This document shows positions 63,394 to 64,000 of a DNA stretch of 64,000 bases, in pieces. The DNA lies in contig NZ_JBHYGG010000168.1 in assembly GCF_051859125.1 (NCBI RefSeq), positions 7,983-71,982 on the forward strand, in the 5' to 3' direction. The DNA is from Gemmata sp051859125. GTDB lineage: Bacteria; Planctomycetota; Planctomycetia; Gemmatales; Gemmataceae. How positions within the stretch are numbered: the first letter of the stretch is position 1; each line of letters starts with the position of its first letter. A program made the translations under genes and the position numbers. Below the pieces are notes generated by a model. The model saw only the letters and a program-made list of their open reading frames with translations. It was not told the origin of the DNA and did no database searches.

Positions 63394-63798
63394 TTACGCC
63401 CGCAACAGCACGCCGATCCCGGCGGAAGCGACCCCGAGGACCATCGCGCAACCGCCCCCGCCAGTCGCCCGGCGCGAGCACGACGCGGCCCGGGTCGAGC
63501 GGGTCGTAGTACGCCGCCACCTCCCCGCCCGAGCGCACCTCGGCCCCGTCGAGCCGGCCGACCGCCGCGCCGGCGCGGACGAGTGCCCCCGCGGCGCGGG
63601 ACTCCAGGGCGGGTAGTGGACGTCGACGCCGCCCTCGTCGCTGGTGCACTCGGTGCGGACGGCCACGACGCGGGCCCTCACCCGGACGGCGCGACGAGCC
63701 ACCGCCCGCTTCTGCCGCCGCCGCTCCAGCCCACCGGTGACCGCGACCAGGCCGCCGGACAGTAAGAACAGTCCGAACCCCAGGAGGTAGTCGATCAC
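63394..63798 (-). pseudogene. DUF3592-like membrane protein with two frameshifts
   Basis: Start frame: IDYLLGFGLFLLSGGLVAVT (helix 1), RARVVAVRTECTSDEGGVDV, HYPPW. Then in another frame GALVRAGAAVGRLDGAEVRS, GGEVAAYYDPLDPGRVVLAP (the YDPxDP signature of DUF3592). Then back in the first frame GGCAMVLGVASAGIGVLLRA (helix 2) to the stop at 63394. The order matches a DUF3592 protein with compensating indels near 63605 and 63460. Confidence 0.62.
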
Positions 63799-63877
63799 GT
63801 GGTGGGTGCCTCACGATCTCGACCTACACACCTGTTGAGCTGTTCTCGGCATGATGAAGTTGAAGCGAGTCCTGGTG

Positions 63878-64000
63878 CTACCGCCCGAGGGCGCGGTCGA
63901 GGGCCCGGACCTGGTGGGCGAGTACCTTGAGCTTGAACCCCTGGGCGGCCGGCGACCCCGACGACAGCGCCGCGAGCAGAGCGGCGCTGAGCCCGTTGCG
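63878..64000 (-). CDS. C-terminal part of an unidentified protein (continues past the right edge)
   Basis: The frame is open from the window edge to a TAG at 63878: NGLSAALLAALSSGSPAAQG, FKLKVLAHQVRALDRALGR. The last part looks like an amphipathic helix. Only 40 residues are visible, so no family can be assigned. Confidence 0.45.
   Translation of the reverse strand, partial: RNGLSAALLAALSSGSPAAQGFKLKVLAHQVRALDRALGR

Overview
The window reads as a GC-rich (roughly two-thirds G+C by eye) planctomycete chromosome of the Gemmata/Gemmataceae type. The evidence is an ECF sigma factor next to a Ser/Thr kinase with a WD40 propeller, TIGR02996-type and LRR proteins, a DUF1501 / PPC-repeat / DUF1549-DUF1553 / cytochrome-WD40 cluster, an IS630 transposase, and many GTG starts. 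No rRNA gene, intact tRNA or CRISPR array was seen.

Layout. 1-4.4 kb holds an ECF sigma factor and a kinase-WD40 gene that runs off the left edge. 4.5-9.7 kb is a junkyard: an alpha/beta-hydrolase stub, a GNAT-like gene, an ABM-domain membrane protein, a strong terminator, the 3' half of a tRNA-Lys (probable att scar) beside repeated GTGGAA motifs, a frameshifted Y-family polymerase remnant, an excisionase-like HTH gene, and an IS701-like fragment next to a catalase fragment. 9.6-12 kb is an O-acylation trio (SGNH protein, 61-aa membrane peptide, MBOAT). 12.7-38.3 kb is one co-directional block of 26 minus-strand genes for an exported surface polysaccharide. It starts with a NusG/RfaH-like antiterminator. 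After that come nine GT4 glycosyltransferases, four WavE-family proteins, three methyltransferases, an acyltransferase, an O-antigen-ligase-like membrane protein, a Wzm/Wzt ABC exporter, and a module of two nucleotidyltransferases, a cupin, a HAD phosphatase and a GDPD-like phosphodiesterase.

38.8-48.4 kb carries LRR proteins and a kinase-LRR fusion with an in-frame stop before its last repeat, mixed with decayed genes (AraC-type, PAS sensor, C-terminal modules). 48.4-57.7 kb is the planctomycete cytochrome/DUF1501 cluster on the minus strand, with a different palindrome in three of its flanking or internal gaps. 58-64 kb holds an IS630 transposase, a helicase stub, an EEP-family phosphodiesterase, an SGNH hydrolase, a hypothetical gene, a frameshifted DUF3592 gene and a partial gene at the right edge.

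How it fits together. Most starts in the 26-gene block overlap the preceding stop by 1 to 8 bases, which implies translational coupling in one very long transcript. The NusG paralogue at its head is the obvious candidate for keeping RNA polymerase processive across about 25 kb. The GT4 and WavE enzymes would build the glycan, the methyltransferases and acyltransferases would decorate it, and Wzm/Wzt would export it. The nucleotidyltransferase/cupin/HAD/GDPD module interleaved with WavE paralogues is the best candidate in the window for undescribed chemistry, possibly an unusual activated or phosphodiester-linked building block. All functions are inferred from sequence motifs read by eye; no database search was possible.
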